A DNA stretch of 64,000 nt from Neptunomonas concharum (lineage in GTDB: Bacteria; Pseudomonadota; Gammaproteobacteria; Pseudomonadales; Balneatricaceae), in NCBI RefSeq assembly GCF_008630635.1, contig NZ_CP043869.1, positions 620,001 to 684,000 on the forward strand. Direction: 5' to 3'. Positions 7,197 through 15,961 of the stretch are shown here, piece by piece (positions within the stretch are counted from its first letter, which is position 1; each line of letters opens with the position of its first letter). The notes below the pieces were generated by a model. The model searched no databases. It was not told where the DNA came from and saw only the letters and a program-made list of their open reading frames with translations. Made by a program: the position numbers and the translations under genes.

Positions 7197-8798
7197 GTGT
7201 CAGAGTTAAAAATAGATTACGCCAACAAAAGGGTTTTGCTTATCGAAAGTAGCGGCAATATGCGCTCGACTGTTGTATATATGCTTCGGCAGCTAGGTGT
7301 ATCTAATATTGAAGCCGTCACTATCAATGAGCAGGTTTTAGATCTGATTCGAGAAGAAGTCTTTGATATTGTTTTGCTTGGGCATAATAGCAGTGATAGT
7401 CTCTCAGGGATTCAGCTACTGGAGGAGTCTCGTTACCGTGGTTATATCAAGCCCGGTGCCTGTTGGGTGTTTATGACAAGTGATTCCTCCCAAGAGATAA
7501 TCTTGCATGCCATAGAAAGTAAACCTGATGCGGTTATTACTAAGCCCTTCACCATGGAAGAGTTAAAAGCTAGGTTAGATCTTTTGATGTATAGAAAAGA
7601 AGCCTTAGCAGCCGTGGATGAAGCCGTCAGCCGTGGGCAACTGGATAAAGCTGTAAAATTGTGTGACCAAGTTGAGCTTTCTGGCGGAAACTATGATTAT
7701 GTTCAGCTTATCAAAGGTCGTTTGTTGTTGCAGATGAATCGCTTTGATGAGGCGGAGCATTTTTTCAAGTATCGCTTCAAACATTTCAATGAGAAAGAAA
7801 GCGGTATCGCATTGGCTGAGGCATATGTTGGTCAGGGCCGCTTGGATGAAGCAAAAATATTACTGACAGATATTATCGAAAAATATCCTCTACTGATGTC
7901 TGCCTACGATTTGTTAGCGGATGTCCTAGAGCGACAAGGGGAGCTTGTTCCCGCCCAAGAAGCACTCCACTCTGCTACTAAAAAGTCTCCCTTGAGCCTT
8001 TTGCGCCATATGGAGCTTGGTCGTGTGGCTGTTTATACGAAAACTTTGCCACTAGCAGAGTCTGCCTATCGCAAATCAATCTCCTTAGGTAAAGAAAGCT
8101 GCTATCGTTCAGCCGACCCCTATCTAAAACTCGCTAATGTTCGTCGTCTGGAGATGGAAGGCGCTTCGGAAAGAGACCAAATTGTTCTTAGAAATCAATT
8201 CGATGAAATACTGAATCATGCCTCATTTCAGTTTCCGAAGGACAAGACTTTAAAATTTAAATCGGCTTTATTGAAGAGCCAGCTAAGCCGTGACCTAGGT
8301 GAAACTGATGATGCGAACCGTTATTTGCAAGAGGCTGAGCGGCAAGCAAAAATACTGGGAGAAGAGGCAAATGTTAAAAGAGCGCTTTTGGAAGTCACTG
8401 GGGATCAGTTACCTGTGCTCCAAGAGGAAGCAGTTGATGTTGTGCAAAAACGTCAGATTCATGACCCAGAAATGAGCGAGCGAGTGAATCGCTTGGGCGT
8501 TAAGCATTATATGGCTGAGAAGGTTCCACAAGCTATCCGATATTTTGGGTTGGCAATTGAGCATGATCCAAAGAATGCAAAAGCGCTACTGAATCTGGCT
8601 CAGCTTTTTTTGGAGTCCACGCGCTCGCAGTCAGCCAGAAGAGAGGAGCGTATCAAGATGGTTGAGCGTTATCTCAGACTGACCACTAGAATGAATTTGT
8701 CCGAAGCGGAAAAACAAAAATACTTGTTACTTGAAAAGTTGTCGGGTATGTCCCCAGAGGTCTTACCCGATGGGAGCTTTGGCCCGTTGCTACGCTAA
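7197..8798 (+). CDS. Pseudo-receiver / tetratricopeptide repeat protein
   Basis: This is a 533-residue protein with an N-terminal response-regulator receiver fold (about 11-130) and TPR-like helices from about 140 to the end (for example the segment around DKAVKLCDQVELSGGNYD and a C-terminal pair near KVPQAIRYFGLAIEHDPKNA). The receiver is degenerate. The acidic pair is ES (residues 17-18), and the phospho-acceptor Asp is replaced by Gly62 in VLLGHNSSDSLSG, although Lys116 in ITKPF is kept. It probably acts as a protein-protein scaffold rather than a phospho-switch. The start is GTG with AAGGG upstream. The partner is unknown. Confidence 0.85.
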   Translation: MSELKIDYANKRVLLIESSGNMRSTVVYMLRQLGVSNIEAVTINEQVLDLIREEVFDIVLLGHNSSDSLSGIQLLEESRYRGYIKPGACWVFMTSDSSQEIILHAIESKPDAVITKPFTMEELKARLDLLMYRKEALAAVDEAVSRGQLDKAVKLCDQVELSGGNYDYVQLIKGRLLLQMNRFDEAEHFFKYRFKHFNEKESGIALAEAYVGQGRLDEAKILLTDIIEKYPLLMSAYDLLADVLERQGELVPAQEALHSATKKSPLSLLRHMELGRVAVYTKTLPLAESAYRKSISLGKESCYRSADPYLKLANVRRLEMEGASERDQIVLRNQFDEILNHASFQFPKDKTLKFKSALLKSQLSRDLGETDDANRYLQEAERQAKILGEEANVKRALLEVTGDQLPVLQEEAVDVVQKRQIHDPEMSERVNRLGVKHYMAEKVPQAIRYFGLAIEHDPKNAKALLNLAQLFLESTRSQSARREERIKMVERYLRLTTRMNLSEAEKQKYLLLEKLSGMSPEVLPDGSFGPLLR

Positions 8799-8801
8799 AA
8801 A

Positions 8802-8877
8802 TGGCCTCCCCGCAGGGACTCGAACCCCGATTTAAGCCTTAGGAGGGCCTCGTTCTATCCGGTTGAACTACAGGGAG
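8802..8877 (-). tRNA. tRNA-Arg(CCT)
   Basis: A 76-nt cloverleaf on the minus strand: acceptor CTCCCTG pairs with CGGGGAG, discriminator G, encoded CCA. The anticodon loop CTCCTAA gives CCT, and the T-loop is TTCGAGT. It reads the rare AGG codon. The 3' end faces the receiver-TPR gene, whose stop codon is only 3 nt away. The phenol island begins on the 5' side, so this tRNA is not an obvious integration target for that island. Confidence 0.93.
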
Positions 8878-8930
8878 GTCTTAATAATCAATATTTTACG
8901 TATTTTCTATTGCTCTGGAAAGCTTCAATT

Positions 8931-10628
8931 TCACTCCTCTCGCTTTTTAAGGCGATAAGCTAGTTGAGGGCGAGTTAATCCTAACCTACGCGCCGCATGA
9001 GCAACATTGCCATTTGCTTTTTCCATGGCACGCAGGAGAATTTTTTGTTCTAACGCTTCGAGTGAAAAGTCCTCGCCGAGCAGTTGCTCCAGCCAATCTT
9101 CATTATCTGGTTCCGAGGTGTTTATATGTGCCAGTTGACCTTGGTTATTAATAACATTTAATGGGTGACTAGGCTCTTTAAGGGAGGGGAAAAAGCTTGA
9201 AAGCTCAATCTGGTGGTTATTATCGGTAAGGATAATGCCGCGTTCAATCATGTTCTCTAACTCACGGATATTACCAGGCCACTTGTAATTCATCAGGGCT
9301 TGCATCGCCATATCTGATACCCCGATAGTCCGTTTGTTGTAGAGCGTGTGATACTTCTCCAGAAAGTGGTTAATGAGCAGGGGGATATCTTCGGTTCTTT
9401 CCCTTAATGGTGGAATATACACTGGATACACATTAAGCCGATAGAAAAGGTCTGCCCGAAACTTCCCTTGTTGTACGGCTTCTTCAAGGTCTTCATTAGT
9501 TGCTGCAACCACTCTAACATCGATTTTTCGTGTGCGGGTATCGCCTACGCGCTCTAACTCGCTCTCTTGCAGTACACGAAGTAAGGATGCCTGAGCTCTT
9601 GGCGAGAGTTCAACGACTTCATCTAGGAAGATAGTGCCGCCATGAGCACGCTCAAAGCGTCCCTCTCGGGATTGAGTTGCACCGGTAAATGCGCCTTTCT
9701 CTACACCAAATAGTTCCGCTTCAATTAGATCTGGAGAGATACACGCGCAGTTAACCGCAACAAATGGTTTATCTGCGCGATCTGAGTTTAAATGAAGATC
9801 CCGTGCAATAACCTCTTTTCCTACACCTGTTTCGCCTTGCAACAAGACGGTGATTTTGCTGCTGGAGGCTTTACGTATGAGTTGGCAAACATTTTTAAAT
9901 CCTCCCGAGCGGCCAACGGAATTAAACGGAAGATCCTCCTCTGCGCTGCTATCACGGTAGTTTTCTCTTAGTGTTTGTAGTTGAGATTGCAAAGAGAAAA
10001 GTTCATCGGCAATGGGGTCTGGGAGCATGAAGCGTTCTAGTTCAGCATGGTCTTCCCACTCTTCTGCTGGTTTTCCGATAATACGACAATTAGGTTCACC
10101 ACAGCCTGCGCATTCGACCTCCTTAAATACGATAGTTTTACCCATGTAATAAGTGGTGTATCCGCTAGCATATCCGATCAATGTCCAGCAAATTGGGTCC
10201 TCTGAAAGACCGAAATTTTGCACATGGTCTTCTGCCTCATAAGAGTCGAACCAGCTGAATTCTCCGTAGAACGTGCCTTTATTTACGTCAAAATTGAGGT
10301 CAATGGGCTTAACATTCACCATCCCTTTGATGCCATGCAGCTGGGGGCCAACAAAAAAGGCTTCATCTGTTGATATATTCGGTCTTAGCTTGTGAGCAAG
10401 TTCAGCATCTTTCCAGCCTGTGTGATAGCCGAATCGCATTAAAAAACCCTTGGTACGCTCAATGCCGAAAGTTTCAACTAGCTCCTTTCTGAGCAAACCC
10501 ATCACGCTGGAATGAACAAGAATCATACGTTGCTCATCGAGCCATATTTTTCCTTGATCACTTTCAAAACGAATCTTAGACAGCAGATCTCCAAAAGCTG
10601 GAAACTTCAAATCATGTGGATTAGCCAT
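8931..10628 (-). CDS. dmpR: Phenol-responsive sigma-54 activator, DmpR/MopR type
   Basis: A 565-residue NtrC-family activator in the DmpR/XylR/MopR group. The N-terminal aromatic-sensing and V4R region (1-200) keeps the residues known from MopR at a constant offset of 8: pocket H98 and W126, and zinc ligands C147, E170, C173 and C181. The AAA+ domain has Walker A GETGVGKE (265-272) and the sigma-54 contact loop GAFTGA (312-317). A Fis-type helix-turn-helix lies at the C-terminus ([19 protein letters not shown]). It is divergent from the phenol operon and should activate it on binding phenol. No good ribosome site precedes its ATG, suggesting low translation. Confidence 0.93.
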   Translation of the reverse strand: MANPHDLKFPAFGDLLSKIRFESDQGKIWLDEQRMILVHSSVMGLLRKELVETFGIERTKGFLMRFGYHTGWKDAELAHKLRPNISTDEAFFVGPQLHGIKGMVNVKPIDLNFDVNKGTFYGEFSWFDSYEAEDHVQNFGLSEDPICWTLIGYASGYTTYYMGKTIVFKEVECAGCGEPNCRIIGKPAEEWEDHAELERFMLPDPIADELFSLQSQLQTLRENYRDSSAEEDLPFNSVGRSGGFKNVCQLIRKASSSKITVLLQGETGVGKEVIARDLHLNSDRADKPFVAVNCACISPDLIEAELFGVEKGAFTGATQSREGRFERAHGGTIFLDEVVELSPRAQASLLRVLQESELERVGDTRTRKIDVRVVAATNEDLEEAVQQGKFRADLFYRLNVYPVYIPPLRERTEDIPLLINHFLEKYHTLYNKRTIGVSDMAMQALMNYKWPGNIRELENMIERGIILTDNNHQIELSSFFPSLKEPSHPLNVINNQGQLAHINTSEPDNEDWLEQLLGEDFSLEALEQKILLRAMEKANGNVAHAARRLGLTRPQLAYRLKKREE

Positions 10629-10770
10629 TGTTTTTTTTATACCGGCGCTGATTTTGAAAACCCCTTAGGGCACCCTTTTTTTATTAATGAACCATTCTGG
10701 ACAGGAATGGAAGTAGCCTAAGCTAAGGGTAAGACGAAAGTATATATTTGGTGAATGCTCTCGCAAGACT

Positions 10771-10820
10771 AGATCATCAAATCGTGAATTGATCTGTATT
10801 TTTTCACCATATCATCAAGA
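10771..10820 (+). promoter_or_regulatory. Candidate DmpR upstream activating sequences (phenol operon)
   Basis: Two TCATCA cores (10774-10779 and 10812-10817) lie 182 and 144 bp before the -12 GC of the sigma-54 promoter. The first lies inside an inverted repeat AGATCA...TGATCT (10771-10795). The 368-bp divergent gap otherwise holds an AT-rich stretch (about 10860-10920) that could be bent by IHF. Assignment to DmpR is inference from position and from the matching layout at 22288-22332. Confidence 0.45.
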
Positions 10821-10941
10821 AAGTTGGGGGTGACTTATCAGAATACTTTGCTGGGTTTAGTTTGATTTTTTATTTTTATTCTTATCTAAGTTTATGTTTT
10901 TAAATACTTAATTCTATAGCTGCCTGACCGTTTTCTTTCGC

Positions 10942-10957
10942 TGGCACACCCATTGCT
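10942..10957 (+). promoter_or_regulatory. Sigma-54 promoter of the phenol operon
   Basis: TGGCACACCCATTGCT is a perfect -24/-12 element (TGGCAC-N5-TTGCW) with GG and GC 12 bp apart. Transcription should start near 10968, 29 bp before dmpK. It faces the phenol operon and is paired with the divergent DmpR-type activator. Confidence 0.95.
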
Positions 10958-10996
10958 AAACCTTGGTCACTATAAAAACAAAAACAGGTCAGCAAT

Positions 10997-11314
10997 ATGT
11001 CGCCTTCTCAACAGAATAAAAAGGGCCAGATTGTCCCGCTACATACCAAAAGCTCAGATGGTATGCCTGAGTTTAAAAAGTTCGTCCGAATTCGCAGTCC
11101 CGAAGGGGCTCGGTTTGTGGAATTTGACTTCGCCATTGGTGACCCAGGCTTGTTTGTTGAGCTCATCATGCCACAACGCGTCTTTGATGATTTTTGTCGA
11201 AACAACCATGTTCTTTTCATGACCGATGCGCAGATGGCTGAGGTCGATGCGGACATGGAGAAGTGGCGTTATGGCTATAACACTTTGATGTCACGCAATC
11301 ACGATCACCAATAA
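10997..11314 (+). CDS. dmpK: Phenol hydroxylase assembly protein DmpK
   Basis: A 105-residue small protein of the DmpK family, needed for assembly of the di-iron phenol hydroxylase but not part of the purified active enzyme. The core KKFVRIRSPEGARFVEFDF and the FCRNNHVLFMTDAQM segment are family-like. It is slightly longer at the N-terminus than the 92-residue Pseudomonas DmpK. The ribosome site is weak. It is first gene of the operon, as in Pseudomonas CF600. Confidence 0.9.
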   Translation: MSPSQQNKKGQIVPLHTKSSDGMPEFKKFVRIRSPEGARFVEFDFAIGDPGLFVELIMPQRVFDDFCRNNHVLFMTDAQMAEVDADMEKWRYGYNTLMSRNHDHQ

Positions 11315-11349
11315 CCTCTTGAATAAAAACAAACTATTGGGGTAGTTCA

Positions 11350-12333
11350 ATGACTATCGAGATAAAAACGGCAACGTTAGAGCCGGTAAGAAACACCTTT
11401 GCCCATATTGAGCGTCGTTTCGGGGATAAGCCTGCGACTCGCTACCAGGAAGCTACCTACGACGTCCAGTCAGAAACGAATTTTCATTATAAGCCTTTGT
11501 GGCAACCAGAATTTGAACTGAATGATAGCCGTCGGACGGCTGTCATTATGGAAGACTGGTATGCGTTTAAAGACCCTCGTCAATTTTACTACGGCACTTA
11601 TGTTCAGCAGCGTGCTCGTATGCAGGAAGTGGCCGAAAACAGCTATGCCTTCTTTGAGAAGCGTAATTTGGCAGCCTCGTTAGGCGAAGATGTGCGTGAA
11701 AAAATTATTCGTTACCTGATTCCTCTGCGTCACGTTGAGCATACAGCCAACTTAAACAACCTCTATGGCACGGCTAATGGCTATGGCACAGCAATGACAC
11801 AAGCGTTGTTGTTTGATGGCATGGATCGACTAGGCAATGCTCAGTATCTCTCCCGAATTGGCCTGATTCTCGATGGCAATACCGGTGATTCTCTAAGTGA
11901 AGCGAAAGCGTGTTGGATGAGCGACCCCGTGTGGCAGGGCGTTAGAGCATTGTGCGAAGAAACACTGGTGACCAAAGATTGGTTCGAGCTGTTTGTTGCA
12001 CAGGATGTTGTCATCGACACCCTCGTATATGACCTGTTTTTTAACCAGTTCGATCAGTGGTTGGTTGCCCATGGAGGTCAGGATATCGCCATGTTAACGG
12101 AGTTTATGCAGGAGTGGAGCAAAGAGGTTACTCGATGGAGTGACAGTGTTTTGAAAACGGCGGTTGCGAGTGAGGCAAATAAAGTTTTGATCAGCGGTTG
12201 GGCTGATAAATGGCGAGGCAAGGCCGCCGAGGCACTATCTCCCGTTGCCAAGGAGATGCTAAATGACGAGGCACTAGAGCAGGCTTTAAGTGTACTGGAT
12301 AAGCGCCTGAAGAAAGCTGGGCTAGAACAATAA
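11350..12333 (+). CDS. dmpL: Phenol 2-monooxygenase, oxygenase beta subunit
   Basis: A 327-residue beta subunit of the (alpha-beta-gamma)2 oxygenase of soluble multicomponent phenol hydroxylase. It has the same fold as the alpha subunit but no di-iron ligands, and it shapes the dimer core. The N-terminal EPVRNTFAHIERRFGDKPATRYQEA segment region is typical. It follows dmpK and precedes the regulator dmpM, the canonical KLMNOP order. Confidence 0.94.
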   Translation: MTIEIKTATLEPVRNTFAHIERRFGDKPATRYQEATYDVQSETNFHYKPLWQPEFELNDSRRTAVIMEDWYAFKDPRQFYYGTYVQQRARMQEVAENSYAFFEKRNLAASLGEDVREKIIRYLIPLRHVEHTANLNNLYGTANGYGTAMTQALLFDGMDRLGNAQYLSRIGLILDGNTGDSLSEAKACWMSDPVWQGVRALCEETLVTKDWFELFVAQDVVIDTLVYDLFFNQFDQWLVAHGGQDIAMLTEFMQEWSKEVTRWSDSVLKTAVASEANKVLISGWADKWRGKAAEALSPVAKEMLNDEALEQALSVLDKRLKKAGLEQ

Positions 12334-12344
12334 GGAATTCACCT

Positions 12345-12614
12345 ATGTCAAAAGTATATATCGCACTACAAGACAATGATCTGTCCCGCTACATCGTTGA
12401 AGCGATCGAAGATGATAATCCTGATGCAACCGTGATCCATATGCCCGCGATGATTCGCATTGAAAATGAAGGGCATCTCGTGGTGAAGCGGGAAACCGTT
12501 GAGGAAAAGCTAGGACGTGATTGGGACGTACAGGAGTTACACCTGAACCTCATTACGTTAGGCGGACATGTTGATGAAGATGACGATCAGCTCAGTCTGA
12601 CGTGGAACACATAA
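12345..12614 (+). CDS. dmpM: Phenol hydroxylase regulatory (effector) protein P2
   Basis: An 89-residue cofactor-free effector protein that binds the oxygenase and is required for turnover (MmoB/TmoD family). It begins MSKVYIALQDNDLSRYIVEA and contains the VIHMPAMIRIENEGHLVVKR segment typical of DmpM. Spacing to its neighbours is 11 and 15 bp, so it is within the operon. Confidence 0.94.
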   Translation: MSKVYIALQDNDLSRYIVEAIEDDNPDATVIHMPAMIRIENEGHLVVKRETVEEKLGRDWDVQELHLNLITLGGHVDEDDDQLSLTWNT

Positions 12615-12629
12615 TAAAAAGGTAACCCC

Positions 12630-14132
12630 ATGGCAGCTAAAAAACTAAACCTTAAAGATAAATATCGTCTTTTAACCCGCGACTTGGATTGGGAGTTTTC
12701 TTACCAAGATCGTAAAGAGGCGTTTCCTTACGAAGAGTTTGAAGGCATTAAAATTACGGACTGGTCTAAATGGGAAGATCCGTTTCGCTTAACGATGGAT
12801 TCTTATTGGAAATACCAAGCGGAAAAAGAGAAGAAGCTTTACGCTATTTTTGATGCCTTTTCCCAAAATAACGGCCACCTTAATGTCACTGATCCGCGCT
12901 ATATCAATGCATTGAAGATCTTCCTGACAGGTGTCTCGCCTTTAGAGTATCAGGCTTTTCAGGGGTTTGCCCATACGGGGCGCCAGTTTGGTGGTGTTGG
13001 GGCACGAGTAGCCTGCCAAATGCAATCTATCGATGAGCTGCGTCATGTTCAGACACAGATTCATGCAATGAGCCATTACAACAAGTTCTTTGATGGACTG
13101 CAGGAATGGCCGCATATGCATGATCGCGTTTGGTATCTCTCCGTTCCTAAATCCTTCTTTAATGATGCCCGCAGCGCTGGCCCGTTTGAATTCATGGTGG
13201 CCATTGGATTTAGTTTTGAATATGTACTGACCAATCTATTGTTTGTGCCATTTATGTCGGGTGCTGCACACAATGGTGATATGGCTACCGTAACTTTCGG
13301 TTTCTCTGCTCAGTCAGATGAGGCTAGGCACATGACATTAGGGTTGGAAGTCATCAAGTTCCTTCTTGAACAGCATGAAGACAATGTACCCATTGTGCAA
13401 AAGTGGATTGATAAGTGGTTCTGGCGTGGAACGCGTTTATTAACCATCGTTGCGATGATGATGGACTACATGCTTCCTAATAAAGTGATGTCCTGGAAGG
13501 AGGCGTGGGAAGTGTACTTTGAAGAGGCCGGTGGTGCTTTATTTAAAGACCTAGCCCGCTATGGCATCCGTATGCCGAAGTACGCCGATATTATCGAAAA
13601 AGAGAAAGAGCATATCTCTCACCAAGCATGGTGGACTTTCTATACCCACGGTCACGCGGCGGGATTCCATACATGGATTCCAACAGACCAAGAGTTGGAC
13701 TGGTTAAGTGAAAAATACCCCGATACGTTTGATAAGTACTATCGCCCGCGCTGGGAACTCGCTAAAGAGATGGAGGCAAAAGGTGAGCGCTTCTATACCA
13801 AAGCATTGCCGCAGCTATGTACCACTTGCCAGATTCCTATGCTGTTTACCGAGATGGATGATCCAACGCTAACGGCTTATCGAAGTTCTGACTATCAAGA
13901 TAACAAGTATCACTTCTGTTCAGATGGGTGTAAGGACATCTTCGATGATGAGCCGGAAAAATATATCCAGTCTTGGCTGCCTGTACATCAGATTTTCCAA
14001 GGTAATTGTGGAGGCCCAGGCGTTGAGGAAATCCTCAGTGAGTATTACCGCATGAACTTGGGCGCGGACAATATGGACATGAAAGACTCGCCCGATGAGA
14101 AACGCTGGAATGCGTGGAAAGGTGTCGCCTAA
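12630..14132 (+). CDS. dmpN: Phenol 2-monooxygenase, oxygenase alpha subunit (di-iron)
   Basis: The 500-residue catalytic subunit hydroxylates phenol to catechol. All six carboxylate-bridged di-iron ligands are visible: E106 (SPLEYQ), E136 and H139 (IDELRH), E197 (FSFEYV), E231 and H234 (SDEARH). A C-terminal YHS-type segment carries Cys pairs (TTCQIPM, FCSDGCKDIF). It is somewhat shorter than the 517 residues of DmpN from CF600 but complete in motifs. It lies inside the dmpKLMNOP unit. Confidence 0.96.
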   Translation: MAAKKLNLKDKYRLLTRDLDWEFSYQDRKEAFPYEEFEGIKITDWSKWEDPFRLTMDSYWKYQAEKEKKLYAIFDAFSQNNGHLNVTDPRYINALKIFLTGVSPLEYQAFQGFAHTGRQFGGVGARVACQMQSIDELRHVQTQIHAMSHYNKFFDGLQEWPHMHDRVWYLSVPKSFFNDARSAGPFEFMVAIGFSFEYVLTNLLFVPFMSGAAHNGDMATVTFGFSAQSDEARHMTLGLEVIKFLLEQHEDNVPIVQKWIDKWFWRGTRLLTIVAMMMDYMLPNKVMSWKEAWEVYFEEAGGALFKDLARYGIRMPKYADIIEKEKEHISHQAWWTFYTHGHAAGFHTWIPTDQELDWLSEKYPDTFDKYYRPRWELAKEMEAKGERFYTKALPQLCTTCQIPMLFTEMDDPTLTAYRSSDYQDNKYHFCSDGCKDIFDDEPEKYIQSWLPVHQIFQGNCGGPGVEEILSEYYRMNLGADNMDMKDSPDEKRWNAWKGVA

Positions 14133-14183
14133 TAAGAATAACCATTGGGGCGCCCGACGCCCCGCAGTGATAGGACAAAAAAT

Positions 14184-14546
14184 ATGCCAGTTAAAGCAAT
14201 TACGCCGGACTATAGAGGCGATATGAAAGATAGGCTGGAAAATTTCCATGGCAACCAAGTGGTTTATGTGGGGTGGGATCACCACTTAATGTTTTGTGCG
14301 CCTTTTGCGTATCCGTTACCGCCAGAGATGCCCTTTGAAGCATTGGCTAATGATGTCATGCCTGAGGCATTCAGCCTGCACCCCGAGTGGTCAAAAGTTG
14401 ATTTGAAAAAAGCAACATGGCTGTTGGATGGACTTCCTTTTGCGCCTGATTTTAATCAGTCGTTGCAAGCTCAAGGCATTGGTCACAAATCCGTACTGCG
14501 CTTTTGTACCCCTGAGCTTAAAGGATTCGCCGGCGCTGGCGTCTAA
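14184..14546 (+). CDS. dmpO: Phenol hydroxylase gamma subunit DmpO
   Basis: A 120-residue small (gamma) subunit of the oxygenase, close to the 119 residues of Pseudomonas DmpO. It begins MPVKAITPDYRGDMKDRLENF and contains FHGNQVVYVGWDHHLMFCAPF, typical of the family's core. The ATG at 14184 is preceded by TAGGA; a longer reading from a TTG at 14145 is unlikely. Its stop codon is part of the AAGGAG ribosome site of dmpP, hinting at translational coupling. Confidence 0.94.
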   Translation: MPVKAITPDYRGDMKDRLENFHGNQVVYVGWDHHLMFCAPFAYPLPPEMPFEALANDVMPEAFSLHPEWSKVDLKKATWLLDGLPFAPDFNQSLQAQGIGHKSVLRFCTPELKGFAGAGV

Positions 14547-14556
14547 GGAGTCGACT

Positions 14557-15618
14557 ATGAGCTTTGAAGTCACAGTGGAACCTACCGGTGACATTATAGA
14601 GGTCGAAGAGGGACAGACCTTGCTGGACGCGGCACTACGCCAAGGTGTCTGGTTACCCTTCGCTTGCGGTCACGGGACCTGTGCAACGTGCAAGGTACAG
14701 GTTGTAGAGGGAGATGTTGATATTGGTAATGCCTCTCCTTTCGCATTGATGGATATGGAGCGGGAGGAGGGCAAAGTACTGGCGTGTTGCGCTATTCCTG
14801 AGTCAGATTTGGTGATTGAGGCTGATATCGATGTCGATCCGGATTTTGCGGGTTATCCCGTTATGGACTTTGTAGGCACGGTTACTGAGATAAAAGATCT
14901 GTCTCCCACCATTAAGGGAATCTGGTTTTCATTGGATGAAGAGATGGAATTTCAGGCAGGCCAGTATATCAACCTTCGTATTCCCGGCGTTGAAGGCGTG
15001 CGAGCTTTCTCGATTGCTAATAAGCCTTCCGACAATAAACAGCTGGAGCTGCATGTGCGTTTAGTGCCAGAAGGAGCGGGTACCTCTTGGTTACACAATA
15101 AACTAGTGGTGGGTGATACGTTAGATATTAGCGGCCCATACGGGCAGTTTTTTGTACGCAAGTCCGATGAGCAGGATGCGATTTTTATTGCCGGAGGCTC
15201 CGGCCTCTCCAGCCCGCAATCAATGATTCTTGACTTGTTAGAGGAGGGGGATCAGCGACAAATTTATCTTTTTCAAGGAGCACGCAACGTTTCGGAGCTA
15301 TATAACCGAAACCTCTTTGAAGCGCTAGCGGCTGAAAATAGCAATTTCCACTATATTCCTGCGTTAAATGCTCCAGAAGCGGGTGATCAGTGGGATGGGT
15401 TTACCGGTTATGTGCATGAAGCAGCGATGAGCTACTTCGATAATCGCTTTTCGGGTCATAAAGCTTACCTCTGTGGGCCCCCTCCCATGATTGATGCCGC
15501 GATTACTACCTTGATGCAAGGGCGCTTGTTTGAACGCGATATCCATATGGAACGGTTTCTAACAGCGGCCGATGGCGTTGAAGATCAAACTCGCTCAGCT
15601 TTGTTCAAGCGAATCTGA
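14557..15618 (+). CDS. dmpP: Phenol hydroxylase reductase (FAD, [2Fe-2S])
   Basis: A 353-residue NADH-dependent reductase, exactly the length of Pseudomonas DmpP. The N-terminal plant-type ferredoxin domain binds [2Fe-2S] through C37, C42, C45 and C77. The FAD domain follows (VRAFSIANKP), then the NAD domain (AGGSGLSSPQS, YLCGPPPMIDA). It passes electrons from NADH to the di-iron oxygenase. The ATG at 14557 with AAGGAG is preferred over an upstream reading from 14428, which overlaps dmpO. Confidence 0.96.
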   Translation: MSFEVTVEPTGDIIEVEEGQTLLDAALRQGVWLPFACGHGTCATCKVQVVEGDVDIGNASPFALMDMEREEGKVLACCAIPESDLVIEADIDVDPDFAGYPVMDFVGTVTEIKDLSPTIKGIWFSLDEEMEFQAGQYINLRIPGVEGVRAFSIANKPSDNKQLELHVRLVPEGAGTSWLHNKLVVGDTLDISGPYGQFFVRKSDEQDAIFIAGGSGLSSPQSMILDLLEEGDQRQIYLFQGARNVSELYNRNLFEALAAENSNFHYIPALNAPEAGDQWDGFTGYVHEAAMSYFDNRFSGHKAYLCGPPPMIDAAITTLMQGRLFERDIHMERFLTAADGVEDQTRSALFKRI

Positions 15619-15625
15619 GGTGTGC

Positions 15626-15946
15626 ATGAAAACCTATGAAATCTTCGTTGTTAACCGCAAAGAGAGCTTCCATTGCCCACCTGGACAAGGGTTGCTTCAG
15701 GGGATGGAAAAGGTTGGTTGCCAAGCAATCAATATCGGTTGTCGAGGGGGAGGGTGCGGCATGTGCAAAGTCCGCATAGTCAAAGGAGCTTACAGCACGA
15801 AACGCATGAGCCGTGCCCATGTGTCAGAAGAAGAGATGCAGGAGGGGTATGCATTAGCGTGCCGCGTGATACCTATGGGTGATTTGTGTATTGAATCGGA
15901 TCACTTTGAGTTTAAGAAAGAAACACACCCTTATCGTGAAGAATAA
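15626..15946 (+). CDS. dmpQ: Chloroplast-type ferredoxin DmpQ/XylT
   Basis: A 106-residue [2Fe-2S] ferredoxin with cluster cysteines C39, C44, C47 and C79 (GCRGGGCGMCKVR, ALACR). In XylT/DmpQ systems this protein re-reduces the active-site iron of catechol 2,3-dioxygenase after oxidative inactivation, for example by 4-methylcatechol. The ATG at 15626 follows TGAGG, which overlaps the dmpP stop. A longer reading from 15572 overlaps dmpP and is not used. It lies just before dmpB, as expected. Confidence 0.93.
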   Translation: MKTYEIFVVNRKESFHCPPGQGLLQGMEKVGCQAINIGCRGGGCGMCKVRIVKGAYSTKRMSRAHVSEEEMQEGYALACRVIPMGDLCIESDHFEFKKETHPYREE

Positions 15947-15961
15947 GAAGAGGATGGAACA

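Noticed and set aside
10660-10685. CCCTTAGGG and following T-run near the dmpR start as a terminator
   Set aside because: The arms overlap at the centre and cannot form a hairpin with a normal loop. The T-run just continues an AT-rich stretch.
14428-14556. N-terminal extension of the phenol hydroxylase reductase
   Set aside because: It overlaps dmpO in another frame. The ATG at 14557 has a strong AAGGAG site and gives exactly the family length.
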